In this document: positions 34,773 through 44,454 of the stretch, one piece after another
Layout: each line of letters starts with the position of its first letter
How positions within the stretch are numbered: position 1 is the stretch's first letter
Assembly: GCA_024643645.1 (NCBI GenBank)
Contig: JAHEMN010000002.1
Span: 20,175 to 84,174 of the forward strand
Length of the DNA stretch: 64,000 nucleotides
DNA from: Chitinophagaceae bacterium
GTDB taxonomy: Bacteria; Bacteroidota; Bacteroidia; Chitinophagales; Chitinophagaceae
Reading direction: 5' to 3'
Notes under the pieces: model-generated
Databases searched by the model: none
The model's input: the letters and a program-made list of their open reading frames with translations, nothing else
What the model was told of the DNA's origin: nothing
Translations under genes and position numbers: made by a program

Positions 34773-36103
34773 CGCAGCTCATTTACCTGCACTCTTGTTG
34801 GTGTGGCCTTCCCCTCTAAAATGCTTTTTGAGCTTAAGGCAATTGCTTTAATTATCATCGTCATATTCGCAAGATCCAACGTTGCCACCTCATCACTCAC
34901 TTTATGATAATTAGGCTCATTATCCATTTTAGAAGTAGAAATTGTATGTGCAGGCACACCGAGTCTTGCTAAGGTTGCATTGTCTGATCTGTAAAATAAT
35001 TGCTGGTTGGGATAAGGATCAGGATAAAAAGTAAATTCAGATCCATTTAAATCCTTAGCCAATATTTCTCCCAAATCAGTTTTTTCATACCCGGTGATAT
35101 AAGCTGAATTTTTGCCCCATTTACTATCAGTACCTATCATTTCAATATTAAACATTGCTACAACTTTATCCGGGTCTATATGATTTGAAAAATATTGAGA
35201 CCCAAAACCTCCCATCTCTTCAGCAGTAAATGCAACAAAGACAATTGTTCTTTCATTGAACTTTTGCTGTTGAAAATATTTTGCCAACATAATAACGGCC
35301 GTTACACCAGCAGCATCATCATTTGCTCCATTGTAAATTGAATCACCATTAACCGGCTTTCCAACTCCGATATGGTCATAATGGCCGGAATAAACGACAA
35401 ACTCATCTTTTTTTCCTTTTCCAGGAATTACCCCAACTACATTTGCTAATTTTTGCTCTGTAATTTCATGTGTAGAAGCTATCTCATATTTATCCGGTTC
35501 AATATCTGATAACACAAATACAACATTTGTATTTTGCTTAAACATTGAATTTTTAAGCCGATTGAGATTGTTGAAATTATTGGCAAAAATTTTATCAACC
35601 AATACCAATAAGTTCTCACCGGACTTAATTAAATTTCTTGCACTTGTGAAAAAATTTTCACCGGCTTTAATAAATGATTTTTTGTAGTGTGAATTTTGAT
35701 CAATTTTCAGTTGCGGTTGACAGGTAATGACAATGATATTTTTTATATCAAGAGAAACTTTGTCAAAGCTGGCAGAAGTAGAAATATGCTTTGCTTTTAC
35801 CATCGAAAATTCCTGTTTAAATCCATTACTGTTATTCCATGTTTGAAGTCCTATTGATTTAAACTCATTTGCAATAAAATCTGCGGCTATATCTATTTCC
35901 GGTGAATAAGCCCTTCGCCCTTTCAATTCATCGGCTGCCAAAAAATTTTCTATCCTTTCAACATCATTTACATTTATTATTTCATCGAAATCAGTTCTTA
36001 CTGTTTTAGAATTTTTCTGTGAATTTCCACAACCTGAAAATAAAAAAAACGAGGCTGATAAAATCAACAACCTCGCAAGTATAGATTTCCGAATTTGAAT
36101 CAT
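34769..36103 (-). CDS. M28-family zinc aminopeptidase lipoprotein
   Basis: This is a 444-residue exported peptidase. The signal peptide ends in the lipobox LFSGC (Cys25), so it is probably anchored in the envelope. The N-terminal half carries a PA-like region. The catalytic domain begins at VVYSGHYDHIGVG (zinc ligand His), with NGANDDAAGV (bridging Asp) and FTAEEMGGFGS (catalytic and metal Glu). Family M28 enzymes release N-terminal amino acids. It follows the two-component genes on the same strand (44 bp after the regulator stop), so it may share their transcript. Confidence 0.92.
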   Translation of the reverse strand: MIQIRKSILARLLILSASFFLFSGCGNSQKNSKTVRTDFDEIINVNDVERIENFLAADELKGRRAYSPEIDIAADFIANEFKSIGLQTWNNSNGFKQEFSMVKAKHISTSASFDKVSLDIKNIIVITCQPQLKIDQNSHYKKSFIKAGENFFTSARNLIKSGENLLVLVDKIFANNFNNLNRLKNSMFKQNTNVVFVLSDIEPDKYEIASTHEITEQKLANVVGVIPGKGKKDEFVVYSGHYDHIGVGKPVNGDSIYNGANDDAAGVTAVIMLAKYFQQQKFNERTIVFVAFTAEEMGGFGSQYFSNHIDPDKVVAMFNIEMIGTDSKWGKNSAYITGYEKTDLGEILAKDLNGSEFTFYPDPYPNQQLFYRSDNATLARLGVPAHTISTSKMDNEPNYHKVSDEVATLDLANMTMIIKAIALSSKSILEGKATPTRVQVNELR

Positions 36104-36147
36104 AAATTTTTTAAATAATTGTAATTAAAAGTAAGCTGATTCCTGAT

Positions 36148-36873
36148 CTACAGACTCATCATCTCTTTAAACTTAACAGTTTGCCTGCGGCTTACTTCAA
36201 TTTTATCCCCGCCTTTCAATTCAAGCAAAAGCCCACCGTTGAAATAAGGTTCTATTTTATCTATCATTCTCAAATTCACAATATGTTTTCTATTCGCTCT
36301 GAAAAAATTTTTTTCATCCAACCTTTCTTCTAATGCATTCAATGATTTAAGTATTAGAGGCTTATTGGTTCCAAAAAATACTTTTGCATAATTCCCTACA
36401 CTTTCAAATAACCTGATCTCTCCCAGCTTTACAAACCAGCATTTTTCGCCATCTTTTACAAAGACCTGATCAGACTCCGTTAATAAACTTGTATTAACAA
36501 ACTCAGTATCGGTATTGGCTTTTCCTTCGGGTATATTCAACTTATGAATAGCATCTGCTAATCGTTTAGGCTCAACTGGTTTTAACAAATAGTCCAATGC
36601 ATTTACCTCAAAAGCTTTTAAAGCAAACTCATCATAAGCAGTTGTAAAGATCACCTGTGGTGCTTTTTCTAATTCTGATAACATCTCAAAACCAGTTTTA
36701 CCGGGCATTTGTATATCAAGAAATACAAGATCAGGTTGCAGGCTTTCAATTTTAGAAATACCTTCATCTGCATTTGTAGCTTCGTCCACTACAATTACTT
36801 CCGGAAAGTCCTGTAATAATTTTTTTAATTCTGTCCTGGCTAATCTTTCATCATCTATAATGATCGCTTTCAT
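36148..36873 (-). CDS. LytTR-family response regulator
   Basis: This 241-residue regulator has a receiver domain (1-120) with Asp7/Asp8, phospho-acceptor Asp53 (VFLDIQMPG) and the conserved Lys in YLLKPVEP. A LytTR DNA-binding domain follows (about 140-241; FESVGNYAKVFF, FFRANRKHIVNL, VSRRQTVKFKEMM). LytTR regulators bind direct repeats in promoters. The paired sensor kinase lies immediately upstream (34 bp). Targets cannot be deduced; the adjacent M28 peptidase is a candidate by position only. Confidence 0.95.
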   Translation of the reverse strand: MKAIIIDDERLARTELKKLLQDFPEVIVVDEATNADEGISKIESLQPDLVFLDIQMPGKTGFEMLSELEKAPQVIFTTAYDEFALKAFEVNALDYLLKPVEPKRLADAIHKLNIPEGKANTDTEFVNTSLLTESDQVFVKDGEKCWFVKLGEIRLFESVGNYAKVFFGTNKPLILKSLNALEERLDEKNFFRANRKHIVNLRMIDKIEPYFNGGLLLELKGGDKIEVSRRQTVKFKEMMSL

Positions 36874-36907
36874 ATAAATATTATTTTGTTCTTAAATAGA
36901 AGTTCAA

Positions 36908-37960
36908 TTAATGAATAGTAACTGGTATCATAACTTTTGCTTCAACCAATGAACCATTGATCTGTTTTATTTCAAAATTGGCATTTTCTCCATATAATAA
37001 ACTTAACCTGTTATTTGTGCTGGAAAGTCCAAATCCAAATTCATTGATCTCAGCAGGAAGTTTTCCGGTATTCTGAACTGTCAGCTCATGATAATCTCCA
37101 TTGAAATCTGATATTACTTTTATCAATCCTCCATTCACCTGTTTACTGATTCCATGTTTTATTGCGTTTTCAACCAACGTCTGCAGCATCATTGGTGGAA
37201 CAGGCTGGTTCAATGTGTCTTCATCAATCATATATTCAACTTTCAATCTGTCTTCAAATCGCATATTTTCCAATGCCAGGTAATCTTTTACTATTGATAG
37301 TTCCCTCTCAAAAGGCACTGTTTCTAATTTTTCAGACTGCATGCTGCTCCTTAAAATATTACTTAACTCTGTTATGGCTCTTCTTGCCCTTATCGGATCT
37401 TCATCAACCAATGCTCTGATACTATTTAATGCATTAAAAATAAAATGGGGATTAATATGTGCTTTGATCGTTTTTAATTCCAATTCTTTTATCAATGTCT
37501 CCAATCGCAATGTATCCAATTGTTGTCTTCTGCTTTTCTGAAAAAAATGGTAGAAATAATAGATCAATAACCAGGGCAAAATAAAAAGACCGTTACTGAT
37601 AGAATTACCAAGTAACTGTGTAAAAAAGGTCAATTTTTTATTTGATTCATTTTCAAGATTAAAAAAATTATACCCACCTAAAACGATCAAACTAAAAAGC
37701 ATTGAAGCTACTATCAATGCTATCGTTAATTTAGGAATAACCTTTATAATGGACTCCATCATCCAGCCTCTCCATTTAATTACTAAACGAAGTATATGAG
37801 TAACCAAAATGCCAGCCGTAAAAACAATTACTATTCTTCCAAATAATATTTTATTGGGAATATTAACGTTATACGTGTAGGCAAAAAATATCATTACAAG
37901 TCCAATAAAACCCCAGCCTAATAGCTGGAGCAACCAATATCTCGAATTACCAAAAAACAT
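36908..37960 (-). CDS. LytS-type sensor histidine kinase
   Basis: This 350-residue membrane kinase has four hydrophobic segments in about residues 8-155. A His_kinase domain follows, with the phospho-acceptor in HINPHFIFNALNSI, then ENMRFEDRL and an HATPase region (VENAIKHGISKQ; GFGLSSTNNRL). I use the ATG at 37960; a TTG two codons earlier overlaps the -7 promoter box. The N-terminal sensor has no recognisable extracytoplasmic domain, so the signal is probably sensed in the membrane. It pairs with the LytTR regulator downstream. Confidence 0.94.
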   Translation of the reverse strand: MFFGNSRYWLLQLLGWGFIGLVMIFFAYTYNVNIPNKILFGRIVIVFTAGILVTHILRLVIKWRGWMMESIIKVIPKLTIALIVASMLFSLIVLGGYNFFNLENESNKKLTFFTQLLGNSISNGLFILPWLLIYYFYHFFQKSRRQQLDTLRLETLIKELELKTIKAHINPHFIFNALNSIRALVDEDPIRARRAITELSNILRSSMQSEKLETVPFERELSIVKDYLALENMRFEDRLKVEYMIDEDTLNQPVPPMMLQTLVENAIKHGISKQVNGGLIKVISDFNGDYHELTVQNTGKLPAEINEFGFGLSSTNNRLSLLYGENANFEIKQINGSLVEAKVMIPVTIH

Positions 37961-37963
37961 ACG

Positions 37964-37971
37964 CAAATCTA
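37964..37971 (-). promoter_or_regulatory. Sensor-kinase promoter at the start codon
   Basis: On the minus strand TAGATTTG is a perfect -7 box, and only CGT separates it from the kinase ATG at 37960. Transcription would start at or inside the first codons, so the mRNA is likely leaderless, or a downstream start is used. Confidence 0.5.
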
Positions 37972-38170
37972 ATTAATCCTTAACCCTGTTACAATGTTTA
38001 TATACCAGTGGCGGATTGCATGGACAAAAGGATACAAAATTCAGTTATTATTTTAAAACAGGTCTCTGAACAACCATTCTCTCAATGGATTGTTAAACAA
38101 TTTGTCATAAAATGTGGAATCCTGTCCTATCAGGCAGAAAGCTTAATTTTACACCGTTTAATTTAAATAG

Positions 38171-40105
38171 ATGGAAATCACACCAGGACCGTTATTAAAA
38201 AAGATAAATTCTCCGGAAGACCTGAAAAAACTACCCCGTGAAAAATTACACCAGGTATGTGATGAGTTACGCCAATACATTACCGATGTAGTAAGTGTAC
38301 ATGGAGGTCATTTTGGTGCCAGCCTTGGAGTTGTGGAATTATCAACAGCATTGCATTATGTGTATGATACTCCCTATGACCAATTGGTTTGGGATGTTGG
38401 CCACCAGGCTTATGGCCATAAGATATTGACCGGAAGAAGAGATAATTTCCCTACCAATAGAAAATATAATGGAATAAGTGGCTTTCCGAAAAGAAGCGAA
38501 AGTGAATACGATACATTTGGAGTTGGCCATTCATCTACCTCCATTTCAGCTGCCCTTGGAATGGCAATCGCTGCAAAATATAAAGGGGAAACAGACAGAA
38601 AAGTTATCGCTGTAATTGGTGATGGTGCAATGACTGCCGGTCTGGCTTTTGAAGGCATGAATCATGCAGGTGTAGCAGATGCTGATATGCTCATAGTGTT
38701 GAATGATAATTGCATGGGCATAGATCCTAATGTTGGCGCATTAAAAGAATACCTTACTGATATTACAACATCTCCTACTTACAATAAAGTAAAGGATGAT
38801 GTTTGGAAGTTATTAGGGAAATTGCCTGTAGGAAAAAATTTCAGCCGTGCAATGGCACATAAACTTACCGATGGATTAAAAGGAATGGTAAGCAGTAGTG
38901 CTAATTTATTTGAAGCTTTGAATCTCAGATATTTTGGACCTATTGATGGTCATAATGTGGCAAAATTAGTTGACACTTTAAAGGATCTTCGAAATATACC
39001 CGGACCAAAAATCCTTCATATTATCACAACAAAGGGTAAAGGCTATGCACCGGCTGAAAAAGATCAAACCATATGGCATGCACCGGGATTATTTGATAAG
39101 ATAACCGGAGAAATAAAAAAGAAAGTATATGACCTGCCACAACCTCCCAAGTACCAGGATGTTTTTGGTCATACAATTATAGAATTAGCAGAAAAAAATG
39201 AAAAAATATTTGGTATAACTCCGGCTATGCCTTCCGGCTCCTCATTAAAATTCATGATGGAGAAAATGCCTGACCGTGCCTTTGATGTGGGTATTGCAGA
39301 GCAACATGCCGTTACTGTAAGTGCAGGGATGGCTACGCAGGGATTAAAGGTTTTCTGTAATATTTATTCTTCATTCATGCAGAGAGCTTATGATCAGGTG
39401 GTGCATGATGTAGCAATTCAAAAACTTCCGGTAATATTTTGTTTGGACAGAGCAGGGCTTGTTGGCGATGATGGCCCAACTCATCATGGTTGTTACGACA
39501 TTGCCTATATGCGTTGTATACCAAATATGATTATTAGTGCTCCAATGAATGAGAGTGAATTAAGAAACTTAATGTATACAGCTCAATTGGAATCAACCAA
39601 TATTCCGTTTGTTATCCGTTATCCAAGAGGACAAGGTGTTATGACTGAATGGAGAACTGAAATGAAGGAAATTGAGATCGGTAAAGGCCGTAAAATCAGG
39701 GAAGGAAAAGAAATAGCTATCCTTTCATTTGGCCACCCGGGCAATTTTGCTTCAACTGCAATCCGTGATTTAAAGAATGACGGATTAAATCCGGGTCATT
39801 TTGATATGCGTTTTGCCAAACCTCTAGACGAAGAATTATTACACCATGTTTGCCAGCAGTACAAAAAGATTATTACTGTGGAAGATGGAACAGTAGAAGG
39901 TGGCATAGGAAGTGCTATCCTGGAGTTTATGGCATTGCATGGATATAAAAATGATGTAAAAATTCTTGGCATTCCGGATAGATTGGTAGAACATGGTACA
40001 CCGAAAGAACTGCATAAAGAGTGTGGTTATGATGCGGAAGCCATTGCAAATGCAGTGAGGGAAATGATGAAAGAGAAGATCACTGTCAGTAATATACAGG
40101 TATAG
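38171..40105 (+). CDS. dxs: 1-deoxy-D-xylulose-5-phosphate synthase
   Basis: This is the first enzyme of the MEP isoprenoid pathway, condensing pyruvate and glyceraldehyde-3-phosphate with thiamine diphosphate. The protein is 644 residues. The N-terminal domain has VWDVGHQAYGHKILTGR and the TPP motif GDGAMTAGLAFEGMNHAG ending in LIVLNDN. The central transketolase-like domain has FDVGIAEQHAVT and RAGLVGDDGPTHHG. The C-terminal domain ends in GIPDRLVEHGTPKEL. Its products feed the polyprenyl diphosphates used by the GGGP synthase 3 kb upstream and by undecaprenyl carriers. Confidence 0.97.
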   Translation: MEITPGPLLKKINSPEDLKKLPREKLHQVCDELRQYITDVVSVHGGHFGASLGVVELSTALHYVYDTPYDQLVWDVGHQAYGHKILTGRRDNFPTNRKYNGISGFPKRSESEYDTFGVGHSSTSISAALGMAIAAKYKGETDRKVIAVIGDGAMTAGLAFEGMNHAGVADADMLIVLNDNCMGIDPNVGALKEYLTDITTSPTYNKVKDDVWKLLGKLPVGKNFSRAMAHKLTDGLKGMVSSSANLFEALNLRYFGPIDGHNVAKLVDTLKDLRNIPGPKILHIITTKGKGYAPAEKDQTIWHAPGLFDKITGEIKKKVYDLPQPPKYQDVFGHTIIELAEKNEKIFGITPAMPSGSSLKFMMEKMPDRAFDVGIAEQHAVTVSAGMATQGLKVFCNIYSSFMQRAYDQVVHDVAIQKLPVIFCLDRAGLVGDDGPTHHGCYDIAYMRCIPNMIISAPMNESELRNLMYTAQLESTNIPFVIRYPRGQGVMTEWRTEMKEIEIGKGRKIREGKEIAILSFGHPGNFASTAIRDLKNDGLNPGHFDMRFAKPLDEELLHHVCQQYKKIITVEDGTVEGGIGSAILEFMALHGYKNDVKILGIPDRLVEHGTPKELHKECGYDAEAIANAVREMMKEKITVSNIQV

Positions 40106-40146
40106 AATTATCGGCCATAGAAGACAGCTTTTACTAAATCCATATC

Positions 40147-40743
40147 ATGAAAAGAATTTGTATTCTTATTCTGTTATTTATTTTTTGTAATTCTCTTTTC
40201 GCACAATTAGGTTTGAATGTTGGCTTAAAAGCAGGCCTGAACTATTCAAACCTCACTAATTCAACCGGCATAAATGCAGATCGGTTCACTGGATATTTAA
40301 TAGGTGGATTCATTGCTCCTAAACCAAAAAAGTTTCTGGGTTTCAGATCAGAATTTATTTTATCCAGACAAGGATATAATTACAGAACCAATACCGATTC
40401 AGGTGATGTAACCCTGGATTATATATTACTACCTCAGCTAATCACCTTTAACTTTTCGAAACGAATGCAATTACAAATAGGTGGCCAGGCAGCATTTTTA
40501 TTAAATACGGGAGTTGACAGTACAGGGAATGGAAGTAGCGGTAGCCTTTTTAATTATTTAAACCAGTTCGATTATGGATTTGTGGCCGGGGGTGAAATTG
40601 TTCCCCTTGGTGGTTTTTTTATTGGAGCAAGAACTAATATCAGTATCAGTAGTCTAAGTAAAAAAGGTACTCGTCCAAATTATATACCTGACAGTAAAGC
40701 CAGAAACAATGTAATACAGGCTTATGTAGGTTGGAGATTTTAG
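40147..40743 (+). CDS. Outer-membrane beta-barrel protein (PorT-like porin family)
   Basis: This 198-residue protein has a signal peptide (about 1-19, ending LFAQ). Its mature part is made of alternating amphipathic strands. The first is GLNVGLKAGLNYSNL, a typical start for the small Bacteroidota barrel family (PF13568 type). The C-terminus ends in aromatic VGWRF, the usual barrel-assembly signal. Function unknown. It follows dxs by 41 bp and may share its transcript, and ends at a bidirectional terminator (40753-40787). Confidence 0.88.
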   Translation: MKRICILILLFIFCNSLFAQLGLNVGLKAGLNYSNLTNSTGINADRFTGYLIGGFIAPKPKKFLGFRSEFILSRQGYNYRTNTDSGDVTLDYILLPQLITFNFSKRMQLQIGGQAAFLLNTGVDSTGNGSSGSLFNYLNQFDYGFVAGGEIVPLGGFFIGARTNISISSLSKKGTRPNYIPDSKARNNVIQAYVGWRF

Positions 40744-40752
40744 ATGCTCCAT

Positions 40753-40787
40753 AAAAAAAGCCGCTTTTTTCAAATGCGGCTTTTTTT
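40753..40787. terminator. Bidirectional intrinsic terminator
   Basis: AAAAAAAGCCGC (40753-40764) and GCGGCTTTTTTT (40776-40787) form a perfect 12-bp stem with A- and T-runs on both sides. It serves the barrel gene on the plus strand and the OsmC gene on the minus strand. Confidence 0.92.
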
Positions 40788-40803
40788 ATTTTTTAATATC
40801 TAT

Positions 40804-41244
40804 TTATTGTGCCGGAGTTATTGCTCTGAAGCTCTTAACTAATTCGGCATGCATTGTAATATCAACAGCCAAAGATTTACTCACCGGACAGTTTGCCTTT
40901 GCATCTGCCGCATATTCTGCAAAAGCTGCTGCTTTACATTTTGGCACCTTTGCTCTTACTTCAAGATGACTTCCGGTAATAACACCACCCTCAAGTGTTA
41001 CTGTGCATTTTGTTTCAATACGATTAGGAGTTAATCCCGCAGCGCCTAAAATAAAACTTAATTTCATTGAATAACATCCTGCATGAGCAGCTGCAATTAA
41101 CTCTTCAGGATTGGTAAATGTGCCATCTTCGAATCGGCTTCTGTAATCATAGGCCTTGTTTTTAATTACGCCGGACTGAGTAAGTAATTTACCAGATCCT
41201 TCTTTACCTGAGCCTTTCCAATTGGCAGTTGCTGTACGTTTCAT
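40804..41244 (-). CDS. OsmC-family peroxiredoxin
   Basis: This is a 146-residue OsmC/Ohr-fold thiol peroxidase that detoxifies organic hydroperoxides. The two redox cysteines are visible in AAHAGCYSMKLSF (helix) and KANCPVSKSL. FTNPEELIAAAHAG matches the OsmC subfamily more than Ohr. It is followed on the minus strand by the terminator at 40753-40787 and preceded by scpA (15 bp), so it may be the last gene of a short scpA-osmC transcript. Confidence 0.93.
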   Translation of the reverse strand: MKRTATANWKGSGKEGSGKLLTQSGVIKNKAYDYRSRFEDGTFTNPEELIAAAHAGCYSMKLSFILGAAGLTPNRIETKCTVTLEGGVITGSHLEVRAKVPKCKAAAFAEYAADAKANCPVSKSLAVDITMHAELVKSFRAITPAQ

Positions 41245-41259
41245 AATGTAATTTTTAAA

Positions 41260-42048
41260 TTAAGGTAGTTGGTTTATATCCTCCAGATCCGCAAGGCGGT
41301 TTTCTGGTTCATTGTACTCTATTATAAAGTTATTCTTTCCTTCACCAATAATAATATTTAAAAACTTTTGCTGCACTAATTCAAGCAATGACAAGAAAAG
41401 AAAAATTGCATGTACTCTGTTTTCACATTGATCAAATATTTTTTCGAACGATAATGTTTTTTGGGCCTGCGCAAGGCTTAACATCTTGCTACGGCTCGAT
41501 TCCATTGTATAATTATACTGAACAACTGTATGAACGGGTTTGTTGAGACGGTCACTATACTTCTGCATTGCTTTTTCGAAGGCCCGCATCAGTTTAAACA
41601 AAGTAATATTCTGAATCTCTGTTCCTTCACTATCTTCTTCACCAATATGAGATAATTCTTTTTGTATGTTACCCCGCTTAACGCTTAACATACGTAATGC
41701 TTCCATTTCTGCCATTTGTGCAGAAGCTTCTTTGAACCTCTTATACTCCAGTATTTTATTCACTAATTCTTCTCTTGGATCAATCTCATTTCCCTGTGCA
41801 TCTAATTCTTTTCGAGGTAAAAGCATTTTTGCTTTAATTCTCATAAGTGTAGAAATAAATAAAATAAACTCACTACTGAGTTCAATATTTAATTCTTCGC
41901 TTTTATGTATGTAATCCAGAAAATCATTTATGATACCGGTAATTGGAATATTGTAAATATCCAATTCATCTCTTTCAATAAAGAATAACAATAGGTCAAA
42001 GGGACCTTCAAATTGAGGGAGTTTTATCTGATAGGTTGTCGGCTGCAC
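41260..42048 (-). CDS. scpA: Segregation and condensation protein A, GTG start
   Basis: ScpA is the kleisin that bridges the SMC ATPase heads in bacterial condensin. The protein is 262 residues. Its N-terminal block (PQFEGPFDLLLFFIERDELD) and IPITGIINDFLDYI are diagnostic. The C-terminal winged-helix region (ENRVHAIFLFLSLLELVQQK) is also typical. The start codon is GTG at 42048; no ATG is available upstream before the mscL terminator. scpB and smc are not in this window. Confidence 0.95.
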   Translation of the reverse strand: MQPTTYQIKLPQFEGPFDLLLFFIERDELDIYNIPITGIINDFLDYIHKSEELNIELSSEFILFISTLMRIKAKMLLPRKELDAQGNEIDPREELVNKILEYKRFKEASAQMAEMEALRMLSVKRGNIQKELSHIGEEDSEGTEIQNITLFKLMRAFEKAMQKYSDRLNKPVHTVVQYNYTMESSRSKMLSLAQAQKTLSFEKIFDQCENRVHAIFLFLSLLELVQQKFLNIIIGEGKNNFIIEYNEPENRLADLEDINQLP

Positions 42049-42061
42049 TTTTTAATATATT

Positions 42062-42097
42062 AAAGAAAAATAAAGTCCTGCTATATACAGGACTTTA
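42062..42097 (-). terminator. Intrinsic terminator after mscL
   Basis: TAAAGTCCTG (42071-42080) and CAGGACTTTA (42088-42097) pair perfectly over 10 bp with a 7-nt loop, followed on the minus strand by TTTTTC. It lies 48 bp after the mscL stop and 22 bp before the scpA start. Confidence 0.85.
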
Positions 42098-42144
42098 CAA
42101 AAATAAGGGAAATTGCTTTTTAGGATGATTCCTAAATTACCTTA

Positions 42145-42549
42145 TTATTTTTTCAAAGAATCTCTTATTTCCATCAATAATGCATCTGTTGAAGATGGAC
42201 CAGCAGGAGCCGCTTCTTCTTTTTTCTTCATAGCATTTATTGACTTGATCACCATGAACATAACAAAAGCTACAATGATGAAGTTAATCACTTGTGTTAA
42301 GAAATCACCCCATTTAACCGCTACAGCTTCTGTTACAACTTGCCCGGTAGCATCCATAACGGCTTCTTTTATTACATACATGTTTTTACTTAAGTCTGCC
42401 CCCCCAATTAGTCCAATTAGAGGAGAAACAATACCCTCGGTAAAGGCAGTAATTACCTTTCCAAATGCTGCTCCCATAACAAAGGCAACAGCAATGTCAA
42501 CCAGACTGCCTTTCATGGCAAAGTCTTTGAATTCTTTCATCATTCCCAT
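42145..42549 (-). CDS. mscL: Large-conductance mechanosensitive channel
   Basis: This 134-residue channel releases solutes on osmotic downshock. It has the short N-terminal helix (MMKEFKDFAMKGSLVD) and TM1 (IAVAFVMGAAFGKVITAF) with the small-residue pore constriction. A periplasmic loop with GLIGGADLSKN follows, then TM2 (about 75-97) and a charged cytoplasmic helix. The start could equally be Met3 or Met4 instead of Met1. It is a single-gene unit ended by the terminator at 42062-42097. Confidence 0.95.
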   Translation of the reverse strand: MGMMKEFKDFAMKGSLVDIAVAFVMGAAFGKVITAFTEGIVSPLIGLIGGADLSKNMYVIKEAVMDATGQVVTEAVAVKWGDFLTQVINFIIVAFVMFMVIKSINAMKKKEEAAPAGPSSTDALLMEIRDSLKK

Positions 42550-42662
42550 AAAATTAAATTTTGGTGTGAGTAAATTATAAAGAGCTAATATATTGTTTAT
42601 TTAACCATTTGTAAAAATTCATGGGAAGACTAAAGCAAAATGTCAATTACCCAAATGATCGT

Positions 42663-43409
42663 TTATTTCTTTAACCCCGGAAATTTCATATCAAGACTTT
42701 TCAACAAATCACTTAACTGTTTAGCAATCAGATATTCTTTGTACCAGTTTTGATCAGCCGGTACAATGGTCCACACTGGGTTGTTGCATTTATTAAAGCA
42801 ATCTTCATACATCTCCATATAAATATCCCAAAGTTTGGCTTCTGCAAAATCAGCCTCATTATACTTCCACATTTTAGCCGGATTCTTAATTCTTTCTTTT
42901 AACCTTTCCTGTTGTTCCTCCGGCGAAATATGCAGGTAAAATTTTAGTATATGACAATTATTATGGGTAATTAAAAGTTTTTCAAAATCATTGATAGCAT
43001 CAATTCTCTTTTTTGCAGTAGCATCATCGCACCACTTGTGTACCCTTGTAATCAAAATATCTTCATAATGCGACCTGTTAAAGATCTGTATCATTCCCTT
43101 AGGCGGTGTATGCCGATGTATTCTCCATAGAAAATCATGCGATAACTCTTCAGCTGTCGGAGCTTTATAGGATTGAACATTTACCCCCTGCGGATTCATA
43201 TTGCCCATTACATTTCTGATAACACCATCCTTTCCGCTGGCATCCATTCCTTGTATAACAATCAGTATAGAATGTTTACCCTCTGCATATAAAAGATTCT
43301 GTAAATCATCTAATTCATTAATGATTGCTTCTGTTTTTTCTTTTGTATCCAGCTTGTCAAATTCCTTTGGAGCTTTTGTAGATATTTCACTCAATTTGAT
43401 CTTTCCCAT
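42663..43409 (-). CDS. Polyphosphate kinase 2 family phosphotransferase
   Basis: This is a 248-residue single-domain PPK2 that transfers phosphate between polyphosphate and nucleotides. It has the P-loop-like GMDASGKDGVIRNVMGNMNP, the lid segment NRSHYEDILITRVH, and RIKNPAKMWKYNEADFAE. Its length fits class I or class III enzymes, the latter known from Cytophaga-type bacteria, so it may phosphorylate both AMP and ADP. It is flanked by mscL (same strand) and a divergent transporter. The exact class needs a tree and is not claimed. Confidence 0.92.
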   Translation of the reverse strand: MGKIKLSEISTKAPKEFDKLDTKEKTEAIINELDDLQNLLYAEGKHSILIVIQGMDASGKDGVIRNVMGNMNPQGVNVQSYKAPTAEELSHDFLWRIHRHTPPKGMIQIFNRSHYEDILITRVHKWCDDATAKKRIDAINDFEKLLITHNNCHILKFYLHISPEEQQERLKERIKNPAKMWKYNEADFAEAKLWDIYMEMYEDCFNKCNNPVWTIVPADQNWYKEYLIAKQLSDLLKSLDMKFPGLKK

Positions 43410-43520
43410 AATATTTATTTGAATAATAGTATTGCAATATACTGTTTCGAAAATTCTAAATATTTACTCCGCCAATAATTACTTAAAATCAATGTAATTA
43501 ATGACATTTGCACCCATTAT

Positions 43521-44438
43521 ATGAGTAACAAATTTGCAAGCTGGTCTATTTTTATCATTCTTTGTATAATATGGGGCAGTTCGTTTAAACTTATGCAAGA
43601 CAGTCAGCAAGGACTTTCTGCAATCCAGATTGCTGCTGTTAGAATTTTTTCCGCAGGATTTGTTTTTATCCCATTTGCTTTTTTTCATTTCAAAAAAATT
43701 CCAAAAAATAAATTAGGCCTGGTAATTCTCAGTGCTATTGTAGGCAATTTATTACCGGCATTTCTTTTTGCTGAAGCTATTACACGACTGGATAGTTCAC
43801 TTGCCGGGATCTTAAATTCATTGACACCAATTTGTGTTGTTATTATTGGTATTTTCTTTTTTAAGGATCATATAAAATCTCAAAAGATATGGGGCGTTAT
43901 TACTGGTTTTGTCGGCCTCGTTTTATTAACTATCATTCCGATGATGATTGATCATGAAAGTATAAGCCTACATAATTTCGGTTATACATTATTAATCCTT
44001 ACCGCTACTTTTCTTTATGGTATAAATGTAAATATGGTTGGTCATTATTTAAAAGGACTAAATCCGGTTCATATTGCTACAGTATCTCTGGCTGTTATGA
44101 CAATACCTACCGGAATCATATTATGGCAGCAAGATTTTCTTCATCTCAATTTCAGAAGTATTGCTGTTCAATATTCAATCTGGGCATCAATTGGACTTGG
44201 AGTGGCAGGAAGTGCTATAGCAACTGCTTTGTTTTATATTTTAGTAAAAAAAGCAGGTATTCTATTTGCTTCATTGGTTACATATGGAATACCTTTTATT
44301 GCTCTTTTCTGGGGCTTTATGGATGGAGAAAAAATAACCTGGGTAGAATGGCTTTGCCTAAGCATTATCTTGTTTGGAGTATATCTTGCTAATCTTCCGG
44401 ATAAAAAAAAGGCAACACCTGTTGATGTTGCCGTATAA
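43521..44438 (+). CDS. EamA/DMT-superfamily transporter
   Basis: This 305-residue inner-membrane protein has ten hydrophobic helices arranged as two repeated five-helix EamA units. Each starts with the usual pattern (IIWGSSFKL in the first; ILTATFLYGINVN in the second). Substrate is unknown, since members export amino acids, nucleotide sugars or other metabolites. A near-consensus -7 box (GACATTTG, 43503-43510, one mismatch) lies only 10 nt before the ATG. The gene converges with frr. Confidence 0.9.
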   Translation: MSNKFASWSIFIILCIIWGSSFKLMQDSQQGLSAIQIAAVRIFSAGFVFIPFAFFHFKKIPKNKLGLVILSAIVGNLLPAFLFAEAITRLDSSLAGILNSLTPICVVIIGIFFFKDHIKSQKIWGVITGFVGLVLLTIIPMMIDHESISLHNFGYTLLILTATFLYGINVNMVGHYLKGLNPVHIATVSLAVMTIPTGIILWQQDFLHLNFRSIAVQYSIWASIGLGVAGSAIATALFYILVKKAGILFASLVTYGIPFIALFWGFMDGEKITWVEWLCLSIILFGVYLANLPDKKKATPVDVAV

Positions 44439-44454
44439 TTAAGATTGTGTAATG

